Positions 1 through 7,775 of a stretch of DNA of 44,371 nt are shown here, piece after piece. This stretch comes from a virus, in IMG/VR virus record IMGVR_UViG_3300049617_000275, positions 64,001 to 108,371 of that record; one strand, 5' to 3'. Made by a program: the position numbers and the translations under genes. Position 1 is the stretch's first letter; the number at the start of each line of letters is the position of its first letter. Below the pieces are notes generated by a model. That model ran no database searches. It had not been told where the DNA came from and saw nothing but the letters and a program-made list of their open reading frames with translations.

Positions 1-1239
1 GAGGTAATCTAGTTTACCTGAAGTCTTTATGCCCTCTTCGAGGTTGAAAAGTCCTTCGCAGATCTGGAGAATACGAAGCAGGCGGGTGAGCCCGTTCTCT
101 ATGTTGAAAGTCCGGGAAAGATGCAATTCTTTCTCTAACTTATCCACAGCCTCTGCATATGCTGCAAGCTGTTTCTTGGAAGATTCAACCTCCAGAACCT
201 CCGGCGGGTTGTCTGTAAAACCCACCATATCACTCTTTCTTCCCCGGATCATAACGCACTCCAAGAATGCTTGGAGTTTGTCCTCGTTCTTTGTGGAAAC
301 CTTTATAGGAACGTAATACAAAATCTTTCCGTTCTTGCGGACAGGCATTGTTGCAAGTATTTCGCGGTATTGATTCAGGAAGTCTGTCTTCTCCCCCGCG
401 AGCAGGGGAGAGATAAGGTGTAGGACTCCCCACAGGTTCTCTATGTTGACCCCTATGGGAGTTGCGGACATCCCCAATATATGCCCGTTCCTGCTCTCTA
501 CATCTCGAGCAATTTCGAATATATCTTTGTGGAGTTGGGTTTCTGGATTCCTTACAATATGGATTTCATCCAGAATCAGCATATCCGGCTTGCGCAAGCC
601 GGTGTCAAAGAGATACTTTGCAGATTCGAAAGTTGCATATACACATCTCCACCCTTCTACTCCTATTCCCGGATACTCTCTTTGCGGATACGGAAGGAGT
701 TTCTTTCTGGACTCCGGCGAGCTTCCCCAATATATAAAGAGTTCTTCTCCTAGGATCTCCCTTACTTCTGCTTTCCAATTTGTCTTAAGCTTCTTAGGGC
801 CGACAATTAGAATGTCTTTGCATCCTAGCTCCTCCGCCCGGAGGAGAGAAGTAAAAGTCTTGCCTGTACCTGTGGGAAAAGAAAGGAGAAGGTTTCTCTT
901 CTCCGGCGAAAGTCCCACAACAGGAATTTGGTGGGCTTTCAGTTCCCACCCGTTCTTGGATGTAGCTTTCGGCGGAGTCACATCCAAAGTATGTACAGGA
1001 GTATTAAGCCTCTCTACTGTATACTGTAATTCTCTGGCGTTCTTCCACCTTACCTGGAATTCCCTTTCGAGCTGACAGGCCGATGTTACGGGCATACTCC
1101 AAGCCCTAAATGTATCATCCCGGATTATTGCAATCCGCCCGGAGTACTCCTGGAGAGAGTCTTTGTCGCGGGAGTAGAACTTCTCCTCCGGCACTGCCCG
1201 AACCCACAGCCTATTCTTTACACACTCGATCTCTATCAA
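1..1239 (-). CDS. SF2/SNF2-like DNA helicase (3' end cut by window edge)
   Basis: An uninterrupted frame of 413 codons runs off the left edge. It shows superfamily 2 ATPase motifs: Walker A FPTGTGKT (Lys about residue 127), the DEIH box at residues 224-227, motif III MSATP, and near the cut end GKLDYL, typical of the start of the second RecA-like lobe of SNF2-type enzymes. The first ~110 residues are an N-terminal domain I do not recognise. The start is inferred as TTG at 1239, because it overlaps the TGA of the upstream gene as TTGA, an arrangement repeated elsewhere here. Expected role: ATP-driven DNA remodelling or unwinding in replication or recombination, like UvsW-type phage helicases. 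That role is inferred from family only, since the C-terminal lobe is missing. Confidence 0.85.
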   Translation of the reverse strand, partial: MIEIECVKNRLWVRAVPEEKFYSRDKDSLQEYSGRIAIIRDDTFRAWSMPVTSACQLEREFQVRWKNARELQYTVERLNTPVHTLDVTPPKATSKNGWELKAHQIPVVGLSPEKRNLLLSFPTGTGKTFTSLLRAEELGCKDILIVGPKKLKTNWKAEVREILGEELFIYWGSSPESRKKLLPYPQREYPGIGVEGWRCVYATFESAKYLFDTGLRKPDMLILDEIHIVRNPETQLHKDIFEIARDVESRNGHILGMSATPIGVNIENLWGVLHLISPLLAGEKTDFLNQYREILATMPVRKNGKILYYVPIKVSTKNEDKLQAFLECVMIRGRKSDMVGFTDNPPEVLEVESSKKQLAAYAEAVDKLEKELHLSRTFNIENGLTRLLRILQICEGLFNLEEGIKTSGKLDYL

Positions 1240-1556
1240 AATCCAGCTTCGTCCTGTTGGGAGAACTTACATATATCCTTATCGATCTGCGGCAATCCTT
1301 TGTCGAACTGAGCGCGCCCTAGGTCTGTGAATCTCCAACCGTGGAAATTGCTGTCCCACCAAATCTCGTCTCTGTCTACCTTCGTAGACACCCACGCCGG
1401 AGGCATATTTTCTGTAGGAGAGACAATAACATAGGGATTATAAAATGTAAAAACCGAACCGGAAAATACTTCGGTTATTTCTCCTACACAATAGGGAATA
1501 TGGGCGACACTTTCGTAAATTTTGTCTCCCTTTTCGGGATGATAAGTTGTATGCAT
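1236..1556 (-). CDS. Hypothetical protein, 106 aa
   Basis: Unrecognised small protein. It opens with a KGDKIYESV-type strand, then aromatic and beta-rich sequence (FTFYNPYVIVSP), resembling the small KOW/SH3-like proteins elsewhere in this phage. Its stop overlaps the TTG of the helicase, which supports translation. The ATG lies inside the preceding gene in another frame (73-nt overlap) with a weak ribosome site, so the true N-terminus is uncertain; a frameshift joining it to the upstream gene is possible. Confidence 0.6.
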   Translation of the reverse strand: MHTTYHPEKGDKIYESVAHIPYCVGEITEVFSGSVFTFYNPYVIVSPTENMPPAWVSTKVDRDEIWWDSNFHGWRFTDLGRAQFDKGLPQIDKDICKFSQQDEAGF

Positions 1557-1678
1557 TTAGTCGCCCCAGTCCCGGAGGTCCACCCGCCATCTCTTTCCTT
1601 ATCTATAAAATTCCAAAATTGGGTAATAGGGGTTGCGAGAAACTTCTCTACGTTAAACTTGGGTTTTACTTCAAACAC
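1484..1678 (-). CDS. Hypothetical protein, 64 aa
   Basis: Small unrecognised protein with an excellent ribosome-binding site (AAAG-GAG, 5-6 nt before ATG), directly downstream of the glycosyltransferase gene. Its last 73 nt overlap the next gene in a different frame. Either both are real overlapping genes, or a frameshift links this N-terminus to the downstream frame. No motifs are visible. Confidence 0.55.
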   Translation of the reverse strand: MFEVKPKFNVEKFLATPITQFWNFIDKERDGGWTSGTGATKCIQLIIPKRETKFTKVSPIFPIV

Positions 1679-1735
1679 ATCTATCTCCTTTACAAGGTAT
1701 TATCTTCTCTATCTTACTTCAACTCCTGCCAGGAG

Positions 1736-2563
1736 TCAAGTATTTCTGTGCAATCTCTCTTTCCTTGCTCTATCGAAATCTTCGTAATTTCGGAGATCCT
1801 GCGAAACAGAAAGGTGTCTGCTGTGCATTGCTTCCAAATCTGTCAGGCCGTTGAAAAAGTAATGTTGTACTCCCTTGGACTCGCGTATATCGGAGACAGG
1901 AATGCGAGGAAGTATTCCCAGCTTCCGGTGAATACAGGCAGGCCAAGGAGCAAGGTTCCAATGTATCAGAGACATATTGTCTTCCCATTCCAAGAGCTTG
2001 TCCTCGCCTCCGGCGAGCCCTTGAACGGAGTGCCTTCCGGGGGAGTAATTTCCGTGTTCTAGATTATGCACAAACCGATGAAAACGGGGCATCGCTTGAA
2101 CATGTGGAGGAAGATCTACGCTCCTGTACCCCCAGAAATGATGCTTTATATCTACAGGAAGACCGGAGGTGTCCCCGGAGTCTATGAGACAGTAAGAAGG
2201 GAATCCGAAGGCTCTGACTCCGGGGTTATTTTGTATTTGTTCCTGGAGGTGTTTCTTCCAATCTGGATGTAAGATCCATTCCGTTGCGTTGAGCGTAAGT
2301 TTCCAATCCAAAGAGGAGCAGGGAAGAGTCTTCTCCCAATCTATAACTTCTAGATCTACTTCTAATGCATTGAAATCCTCCCGGCGGCTCTTTACAATCT
2401 TCCACTCCGGAGCAAGCTCCCGGACGATATCCAAGCTCCGGTCTGTAGATCCGTCGTCTATGATCAAAAATGTGTCAAACATGTCGCGGTGATTGCGAAC
2501 AAAACCTTCGATCAGAAGTGCTTCGTTCCGAATGTGGGATATTCCGTGGAGGCTAATGCTCAT
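1736..2563 (-). CDS. Glycosyltransferase family 2-like protein
   Basis: 275 aa. The N-terminus shows the GT-A pattern of family 2 enzymes: a short beta strand and basic residues (ISLHGISHIRNEA), then FLIIDDGSTDRSLDIV, where IDDGSTD is the nucleotide-sugar-binding signature. Later His- and Trp-rich sequence (HRFVHNLEHG; IHWNLAPWPA) resembles the acceptor half of phage and LPS-type family 2 enzymes that use a single domain. Likely transfers a sugar from an activated donor to a phage or host glycan; the substrate cannot be read from sequence. ATG at 2563 overlaps the preceding stop by 11 nt. One of several glycan genes in the window. Confidence 0.8.
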   Translation of the reverse strand: MSISLHGISHIRNEALLIEGFVRNHRDMFDTFLIIDDGSTDRSLDIVRELAPEWKIVKSRREDFNALEVDLEVIDWEKTLPCSSLDWKLTLNATEWILHPDWKKHLQEQIQNNPGVRAFGFPSYCLIDSGDTSGLPVDIKHHFWGYRSVDLPPHVQAMPRFHRFVHNLEHGNYSPGRHSVQGLAGGEDKLLEWEDNMSLIHWNLAPWPACIHRKLGILPRIPVSDIRESKGVQHYFFNGLTDLEAMHSRHLSVSQDLRNYEDFDRARKERLHRNT

Positions 2564-2744
2564 TTCTTGTCTTGTCCCACAGGATTTCTTCCTCTATCTC
2601 TAACGTATCCCAGAACTTAGAGTCTACTTCGGTTGCAATACTCATCTCCGCCGATTTCCGACTCACATGCGCACTTTGGACCATATTTATGATTCCGTGA
2701 TGCAGGGAAGTACATATTACAAGATACACTTTTCCTACTTGCAT
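2553..2744 (-). CDS. Hypothetical protein, 63 aa
   Basis: Unrecognised. Short hydrophobic start (KVYLVICTSL), then an acidic C-terminus. ATG at 2744 overlaps the previous stop, and its own stop overlaps the glycosyltransferase start, so it sits in a tightly coupled string of genes. No known motif. Confidence 0.6.
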   Translation of the reverse strand: MQVGKVYLVICTSLHHGIINMVQSAHVSRKSAEMSIATEVDSKFWDTLEIEEEILWDKTRNEH

Positions 2745-2920
2745 AAAGACGCCTCCGGTAGGGTTACAGGAACATAGGTTTCGTATCTACAGTATATACA
2801 TTTTTGTATAGATACAAGTCCTAGAGAGGTAAGTTCCCAGCCTACTACTTCGGATACATGATCGCAGAGCGAGGAGTAATCTTCCGGATCTTGAGGATGT
2901 TCGTTACTCCCCATCTTCAT
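2735..2920 (-). CDS. Hypothetical Cys-containing protein, about 61 aa
   Basis: A longer frame exists upstream, but it would overlap the zinc-ribbon gene widely. ATG at 2920 (or 2914) has GGAG 5 nt upstream and gives only a short overlap. Contains one CIYC pair, possibly half of a metal site. Function unknown. Confidence 0.55.
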   Translation of the reverse strand: MKMGSNEHPQDPEDYSSLCDHVSEVVGWELTSLGLVSIQKCIYCRYETYVPVTLPEASLCK

Positions 2921-3170
2921 ACTCCATCTCCCGGCGTTCCCTGTCTCGACGATATCTATCTTCTGCCTCTTCTGATGCCCATTTTCTTTCGCAATAAGCG
3001 TCGTACTCTGCATTCGATCCTTGTCCCCAGTAGTCGCACAGGATCTTACAATCGGGACAGTATTCGCGAGAGGTTCTTTCTACAAAATTCTTGCTCCCGC
3101 AGTTAGGACAAGGACGTTTTGGATATACTTTATCCTCGTATATCTCTGCGAGTTCTCGGTATGTGGGCAT
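2904..3170 (-). CDS. Zinc-ribbon protein, 88 aa
   Basis: Starts MPTYRELAEIYEDK. Two Cys pairs, CPNC and CPDC, about 20 residues apart form a plausible zinc ribbon (residues ~19-42), followed by a very charged helix rich in Arg, Glu and Asp. ATG at 3170 has AAGGAG that is part of the preceding gene's last codons, and only 2 nt separate the two genes. Such proteins often bind nucleic acid, but no specific role can be assigned. Confidence 0.75.
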   Translation of the reverse strand: MPTYRELAEIYEDKVYPKRPCPNCGSKNFVERTSREYCPDCKILCDYWGQGSNAEYDAYCERKWASEEAEDRYRRDRERREMEYEDGE

Positions 3171-3172
3171 AT

Positions 3173-4372
3173 TTACTCCTTTTTCAGACTTTCTACGAGC
3201 ACTCTTTTCCAATCTTTCCCGTCTAACCTTGCAAACAATACTCCCGGCTCTACTACCGACTGAGATTTAAGAGCTTCCCGAGCATATATCCTTCTGAGTT
3301 CTCTGTTCTGCCCAAATCCTTCTCCGCCGTGGGTTCTGTAGAACCATTCCACAAATCTCTCTTTGGATTCAAGCTCCTGCCGAAGATACAGAGCAAGTTC
3401 GGCAGTTGCGTCCTGTACTTCCTCCGGCAGGAGCTTTATCCAAAAAGAATCCCCTTCGGTTCCTTCTATACTATCATAGAACAGGATATTGTCCAGCACA
3501 AACTCTTTCCTTTTCTCCGGCGTGTTGTAGGAATCAAGGAAGCGGTTGAGTGCCAAATACCACGTAGTCTTGAACTTAAGACGGTAACAGTCCTTGGAGG
3601 AGTATTCGAAAGTTTGGAGAGGGGGCTGAGTAGATTTAGGAAATACTGCAACAAACCCTTCTGTGTTCGATAACTTTTGGGATTCTTTACACAGGAAAGA
3701 TATGCTGTAATCGAAGCTCCGCGGGTGTTTCACCTCCAAAAGCTCTGCAAAGTACTCCAGCATCTCCGGAGTGTAGAATATATCCCCCTCGGCAGCGGAA
3801 CGAATTCCTAAGAGGTAGAGCCCATTCTCTTTGTCCGTGCATCTCATCATAGGATCTTCCGAAATGCGGATCTCGAAACAATACGTATATCCTTCTGCGG
3901 CAGCAAGGTCCAATTTCTCCGGAGGAAGATATTCCCGCGCCTTGTCTATATATATGTTCGTAAACGAGCACTTTGTTGTATAAAGCCACTCCCCGTCTAC
4001 ATTGTTGATACTCAACAAAGATCCATCTATCTTCTCGTACACGACCGGATGAGTATTCCGTTCCTGTTTTACTCTCTTTTCGTAAGCCTCCAGCAAAGCA
4101 GGCTTGTTTTCTTCAACTTCATTGAAGTTAAAGAACTTAGGGAAAGGATTGCATACGCACTCTCCGTCGGACAGTCTATATACGTGACCCCGCGCAGAGT
4201 TAAGAAGAAAGCTGTCCCACTCTGTCTTCTTCCAAAACACTTCTTGGGCGTAGCAAACAACAATATATCTGCCGCAAGGAGAGATACGGGTTTTAACCTT
4301 TCCTTCTGATTCATAGTTATTTATCTTCTGTATGTTTTCTGGAAGAACACCGGCGGTGTTTGTATCTATCAT
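3173..4372 (-). CDS. RNA ligase, T4 Rnl1-like
   Basis: 399 aa, close to T4 RNA ligase 1 (374 aa). Nucleotidyltransferase motif I is EKIDGSLLS with the expected AMP-accepting lysine at residue 114. FEIRISE (motif III/IIIa-like), EGFVAVFP (motif IV) and LKFKTTWYL (motif V, KxK-like) follow in order. Such enzymes join 5'-phosphate and 3'-OH RNA ends using ATP. T4 Rnl1 reseals host tRNA cut by the PrrC anticodon nuclease. The gene lies in a run of overlapping genes with a metallophosphoesterase and a second, unrelated RNA ligase, suggesting an RNA-repair module; no Pnkp-type end-healing enzyme is seen in the window. Confidence 0.88.
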   Translation of the reverse strand: MIDTNTAGVLPENIQKINNYESEGKVKTRISPCGRYIVVCYAQEVFWKKTEWDSFLLNSARGHVYRLSDGECVCNPFPKFFNFNEVEENKPALLEAYEKRVKQERNTHPVVYEKIDGSLLSINNVDGEWLYTTKCSFTNIYIDKAREYLPPEKLDLAAAEGYTYCFEIRISEDPMMRCTDKENGLYLLGIRSAAEGDIFYTPEMLEYFAELLEVKHPRSFDYSISFLCKESQKLSNTEGFVAVFPKSTQPPLQTFEYSSKDCYRLKFKTTWYLALNRFLDSYNTPEKRKEFVLDNILFYDSIEGTEGDSFWIKLLPEEVQDATAELALYLRQELESKERFVEWFYRTHGGEGFGQNRELRRIYAREALKSQSVVEPGVLFARLDGKDWKRVLVESLKKE

Positions 4373-4668
4373 TCCTCACTCCGTCTATTTTTTGTACTTA
4401 ATAGCCCGTCGCACATACCATTGTATATACCGAAAAACCTGCTCCGGGGCTCTATGGACACCATGCAGTTGTCGGTAGCTCCTGTGCTCCATCCTGCCTT
4501 GTGAAGTTCTTTTACAATTTTCTTTCGGAGAACAGGGTCGGGCACCGTCCTGTAAGTTCCTCCGGAGTTTATAACTTTACTCCACTCCTCTAGTTCTTTG
4601 GAGATAAGAGCATCTCTTTTAAATCGTCTTCCATTATCCTCTATCTCCTTGTTCTGGACCACAGGCAT
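4369..4668 (-). CDS. Hypothetical protein, 99 aa
   Basis: Unrecognised charged protein. Its stop overlaps the ATG of the RNA ligase as ATGA, indicating translational coupling. The start at 4668 overlaps the preceding gene by 35 nt and has a poor ribosome site, so the N-terminus is uncertain. No motif seen. Confidence 0.6.
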   Translation of the reverse strand: MPVVQNKEIEDNGRRFKRDALISKELEEWSKVINSGGTYRTVPDPVLRKKIVKELHKAGWSTGATDNCMVSIEPRSRFFGIYNGMCDGLLSTKNRRSEE

Positions 4669-5005
4669 TCAGGAGATTTACAAACTCCGGCGAGCTTCCC
4701 CAATATTTGCAATAGGCTCTCTGCGGACGCATTCCTCTTTTTCTACACATGAAAAGGTCTTCCCAAATAGGCCATTCTGCTTTCATGAACTTACAATCTT
4801 CCTTTGTCTGATTGATCAGAGGAATATCTTCGAAATCGACATCCACGGAGTCTGCTGCCGCCCAATAAAATAAATCGTTGGCGTTCAGAGTGCACATAAT
4901 TTCTCTTGTCTTCGGGTCTATAAAGAAAGAGCACCGGAAACCTCCGTCGCCGTCTTCAAAGATCTCCATAAGTTGATAGACTTCTTCAAAGGTACTCAAC
5001 GCCAC
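4634..5005 (-). CDS. Hypothetical protein, about 123 aa
   Basis: Unrecognised. GTG at 5005 is chosen because AGGAG sits 8 nt upstream, giving a 10-nt overlap with the phosphoesterase gene; TTG at 4999 is an alternative. Asp/Glu-rich in the middle, with a Cys near CRKRG and a C-terminal YWGSSPE segment encoded by a 23-bp stretch identical to one in the helicase gene at 711-733. Confidence 0.65.
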   Translation of the reverse strand: MALSTFEEVYQLMEIFEDGDGGFRCSFFIDPKTREIMCTLNANDLFYWAAADSVDVDFEDIPLINQTKEDCKFMKAEWPIWEDLFMCRKRGMRPQRAYCKYWGSSPEFVNLLNACGPEQGDRG

Positions 5006-5652
5006 TGCAAATTCTCCTGTATAAGTTTGTAAACCTCCGCGCCGGTGTAAGGAGACATATTGCCTGACCCGTCTATTCCTACATCTATGCATAATCTTCC
5101 ATGCTCTGTCCAAATATTTCGTTCCGGAGGTCTGTGTCCGTGCCCACAAAGAAGAACATCTTCGATGGAGGGTTTTGGGCGGTGCTCTAGGAAGCGTAGC
5201 TCATGTGGGTCTATTCCTTCAAGGACCGGCGGGGCATAGGGAAAGTGACACATTTTTACAATTACGTCTCCCAGTTTTGCAATAACCTGTTCATAAAACA
5301 TGACCTTGCAGAAAACCGATCCCTCTTCTCCGTAGATACTCTGAATCTCTTTTTGGATTTTCTCTCTCTTGCTGCGTTTAAAGAATTTATCGTGGTTTCC
5401 TCCGAGCCAAATAAAGTTTCTGAACACAAGCTGCGGTAGAAACTCGAATACTGCTGCGCCGGAGAGGGAGAAATCTCCGAGAAAGAATACATCTGTCTGC
5501 GGGGAACTCTTCGCATTGAAATTATCTACAAGAGCTTTGTTCATCTCTTCTACTGTGTCAAAAGGACGGCTACAGTAAGAAATAATATTCCTATGCCCCA
5601 GATGAAAATCACTCGAAAACAGCACAGAGTCTAGGTTTTCGATTTCTAACAT
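4996..5652 (-). CDS. Calcineurin-like metallophosphoesterase
   Basis: 218 aa from ATG 5652 (AGGAGG 5-6 nt upstream). All hallmark metal-binding blocks are present in order: SDFHLGH (DxH, residues 15-17), GDFSLSG, GGNHD, CHFPYAP and CGHGH. Such enzymes use two metal ions to hydrolyse phosphomonoesters or phosphodiesters. Lying between two RNA ligase genes, it may process RNA ends (for example cyclic phosphate or 3'-phosphate removal) before ligation; that is inference from position. Overlaps both neighbours by a few bases. Confidence 0.88.
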   Translation of the reverse strand: MLEIENLDSVLFSSDFHLGHRNIISYCSRPFDTVEEMNKALVDNFNAKSSPQTDVFFLGDFSLSGAAVFEFLPQLVFRNFIWLGGNHDKFFKRSKREKIQKEIQSIYGEEGSVFCKVMFYEQVIAKLGDVIVKMCHFPYAPPVLEGIDPHELRFLEHRPKPSIEDVLLCGHGHRPPERNIWTEHGRLCIDVGIDGSGNMSPYTGAEVYKLIQENLQWR

Positions 5653-5918
5653 AAGTCCTCCTGTTCTACAAACATACCGCATGATGCATGTACATCTTCT
5701 CCTACTCTCGGAACTATCTTACATTTAAACCCCCAACCCTGTATACACTCTTGGATATGTTTTACCTCTCTCTCCGACAGCTCAAAAGACAAAGAGTTAG
5801 GAGAGTTGTAGCGGATCCATAGATCCGGTTCTTCCTCTTTGGAATCTCCGCGATAACCCTCCACAAGTTTCTTGTGCTCCCGGAGCCTCTGTTCTATTTC
5901 TTCTAGGTAGCTCAGCAT
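5646..5918 (-). CDS. Hypothetical protein, 90 aa
   Basis: Unrecognised. The N-terminal third is a predicted charged helix (YLEEIEQRLREHKKL); the C-terminal half has three Cys. ATG at 5918 overlaps the ligase stop (TGATG), and its stop overlaps the phosphoesterase start, so it is co-translated with the RNA-repair-like genes. Confidence 0.65.
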   Translation of the reverse strand: MLSYLEEIEQRLREHKKLVEGYRGDSKEEEPDLWIRYNSPNSLSFELSEREVKHIQECIQGWGFKCKIVPRVGEDVHASCGMFVEQEDLC

Positions 5919-7009
5919 CAGTGAAACTCCGTGTTGCCCTTTTGAAGGAGATATTCTTTGTTGATAGCCCGGAGTATCTTACGGGGAAGAAAAGGAGTTG
6001 ACTCCTCTCCGGAGGACCGGAGAACAATTCCCTCTTTTATGGGTTGGTCTCCTAGAGCGGAAGGGCCTTGTCGGAGTTTCTCTATAAGCTCCGCAGAGAA
6101 CTTTACGTTGTCCGCAAGGCAAGGAACTGTCTCTATACTCCTCTCTTTACATATATCAAAGAACTCCCGCGGGGTCAGATACTTTCCGTTTTTCTTTATA
6201 TCAAAAGCAAGAAATGTGGGAACAGAGAATCCGTAAGTATAGTTCTTCTGAATGCCTGGTCCTACGATCTCTCCTGCAAGAATCTCTCCCGGCAAGAGTT
6301 TATCTGCAAGTTTTTGCCGGGTAAACGTATCCCCGTATAGATTGCCGGTGTTTTCTACGTGACAGTTACGGGACGATGTCACAATCTCGTATCGGGTATA
6401 GATACCTATCTTCTGTAAGATACCCCAAAATAAATTGGTCTCTCTCCGCGGAACCTTTGCTAGAAGAGCATTACAACCGTGGAGCTTTTCTGAGACGTTT
6501 ACAAGATCTCCCTCGGAGAATACATTCGGATGTTTTTCGATGTGTTCCAGATCGCAAAACTTGCCCACTAAGGGGTGATGCTTGACCTGTTTCATTCCTT
6601 TCCAGAACTCCGGCGCCGGAGGCTCATACTTGGAGATCCCTAGTATAGCTGTTACATCGTCTCCGGCTCTCTTTCCTGCAAGATCCGGGTAAAAAGCAAG
6701 AAGTTCTGGATCTATGGCAATGACCATACCTTGACTGTAAACTCCGCGAATCTTCGCGGTTTTGACCCTGCTCTTCGAGAGAGTTACTTTGCTTCCCGGA
6801 GGAAAGAGGATGGTTTCTAGTTTATCCGGAAGAACGGAGTCTATAGGAATGTAAATACACTCTCCGCCGACTCCGAATCTATGTAAGCCTGTCGGAGTTT
6901 TGGAGGTTATGCAGTGCCACCCATCTACCTGTACGATGGATAGCCTATCTGCATTGGGATGGTCGACCGCGGAGGCAATACGGGATATCTTTACACTGAG
7001 TTCACTCAA
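5918..7009 (-). CDS. RNA ligase, DRB0094 (Rnl5) family
   Basis: 363 aa. The N-terminal ~110 residues match the OB-like domain of this family (a HPNADRL segment, then VDGW, then IPIDSVLP). The nucleotidyltransferase domain carries motif I EKLHGCN with the adenylated Lys at about residue 175, then GEIVG and FLAFDIK (motif IIIa region) and KEGIVLR (motif IV). Deinococcus DraRnl of this family seals 3'-OH/5'-phosphate nicks with ATP. TTG at 7009 is taken as start: AAGGAGAG lies 5 nt upstream and it overlaps the previous TGA as TTGA. A longer in-frame version would run back into the neighbour. Two RNA ligases of different families so close together is unusual. Confidence 0.87.
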   Translation of the reverse strand: MSELSVKISRIASAVDHPNADRLSIVQVDGWHCITSKTPTGLHRFGVGGECIYIPIDSVLPDKLETILFPPGSKVTLSKSRVKTAKIRGVYSQGMVIAIDPELLAFYPDLAGKRAGDDVTAILGISKYEPPAPEFWKGMKQVKHHPLVGKFCDLEHIEKHPNVFSEGDLVNVSEKLHGCNALLAKVPRRETNLFWGILQKIGIYTRYEIVTSSRNCHVENTGNLYGDTFTRQKLADKLLPGEILAGEIVGPGIQKNYTYGFSVPTFLAFDIKKNGKYLTPREFFDICKERSIETVPCLADNVKFSAELIEKLRQGPSALGDQPIKEGIVLRSSGEESTPFLPRKILRAINKEYLLQKGNTEFH

Positions 7010-7407
7010 TTTATCTCTCCTTCTGAAGGCTCCAGCGCGGAGTAAGTTTCTATGAAGTAATCTATATAGTCTGACACTGCTTGAGCCAGCTCCGGCGATC
7101 CGTACTTCGTATGCATATATCTGTCTCTTATTGGTCCAGTCCATCCGCAAGGATAATAAAGGAAATCCCTCAGAGGGTAAAAATGCCCAAGATATTCTAC
7201 TATGATACCATCTATACCCAGGAGTTTTTCCGCTTCTTCAGGGATGTCAAAATTGCGGGCCTTATTTCCCTCCAAAATGCAGGCCCATCCCGCAATACAG
7301 GCTACTGTTCCGCAGTCTTCGTCTTGACCTCTCCAGCAATCCATAACCACTCTCTTTGGATCTTCTAGAATATGGGACTGGATTCGACGGAACAATTCTA
7401 TATTCAT
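7006..7407 (-). CDS. Hypothetical protein with CGTxACIAGWA motif, 133 aa
   Basis: ATG at 7407 has GGAG upstream and overlaps the previous stop. Contains CGTVACIAGWAC, a segment I recognise from an unnamed small-protein family found in phages and bacteria; the N-terminal pattern (IQSHILEDPKRVVMDCW) also fits that family. Function unknown. A related core recurs more loosely in the genes at 24355, 24689 and 26244. Confidence 0.7.
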   Translation of the reverse strand: MNIELFRRIQSHILEDPKRVVMDCWRGQDEDCGTVACIAGWACILEGNKARNFDIPEEAEKLLGIDGIIVEYLGHFYPLRDFLYYPCGWTGPIRDRYMHTKYGSPELAQAVSDYIDYFIETYSALEPSEGEIN

Positions 7408-7601
7408 ACTTTCTCCATAAACTTCTCTCGAACTACCGTATCCAGTCCTTCCAGACCATAGATCCGCCTGTCTCCATCCGGAAGACCCCAAGGCAGAAGA
7501 ACGCTACTCCGGGACGTTACGGTAAATACTCCGGGACGGTTTAACGCCTCCACCAGCTTTACGTGGTCGCCGAGAGAAAACTTATACTCTTCTTCGCTCA
7601 T
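7404..7601 (-). CDS. Small KOW/SH3-like hypothetical protein, 65 aa
   Basis: Has FSLGDHVKLVE then alternating beta-type residues, the pattern of a small SH3-like barrel. ATG at 7601 has GGAG 8 nt upstream and overlaps the preceding TGA (ATGA). No specific function can be given. Confidence 0.65.
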   Translation of the reverse strand: MSEEEYKFSLGDHVKLVEALNRPGVFTVTSRSSVLLPWGLPDGDRRIYGLEGLDTVVREKFMEKV

Positions 7602-7774
7602 ATCTCTACTCCTAATATTCGTCCGGTGTTGGGTTCAACCTGCACCGCCCGGTCGTCGTATAGCTTCCACATGTGGAAGTCTTTCTTACATGTAATTGGG
7701 ACAACTTTTCCCAGGTGTTTTTCACACCACTCTTCTAGGAGTTCTTTTAATGTAGGTCCATCATCATACTCCAA
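7598..7774 (-). CDS. Small hypothetical protein, 58 aa, TTG start
   Basis: Reads MEYDDGPTLKELLEEW... after a TTG start at 7774, with GAGGAG 7 nt upstream; the TAG of the methyltransferase gene ends 1 nt before it. It ends in an ATGA overlap with the next gene. It fills an otherwise empty 180-bp gap and has protein-like composition. Function unknown. Confidence 0.65.
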   Translation of the reverse strand: MEYDDGPTLKELLEEWCEKHLGKVVPITCKKDFHMWKLYDDRAVQVEPNTGRILGVEI

Positions 7775-7775
7775 T

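Noticed and set aside
443-1075. Long plus-strand frame opposite the helicase
   Set aside because: It is the antisense shadow of a gene with clear helicase motifs.
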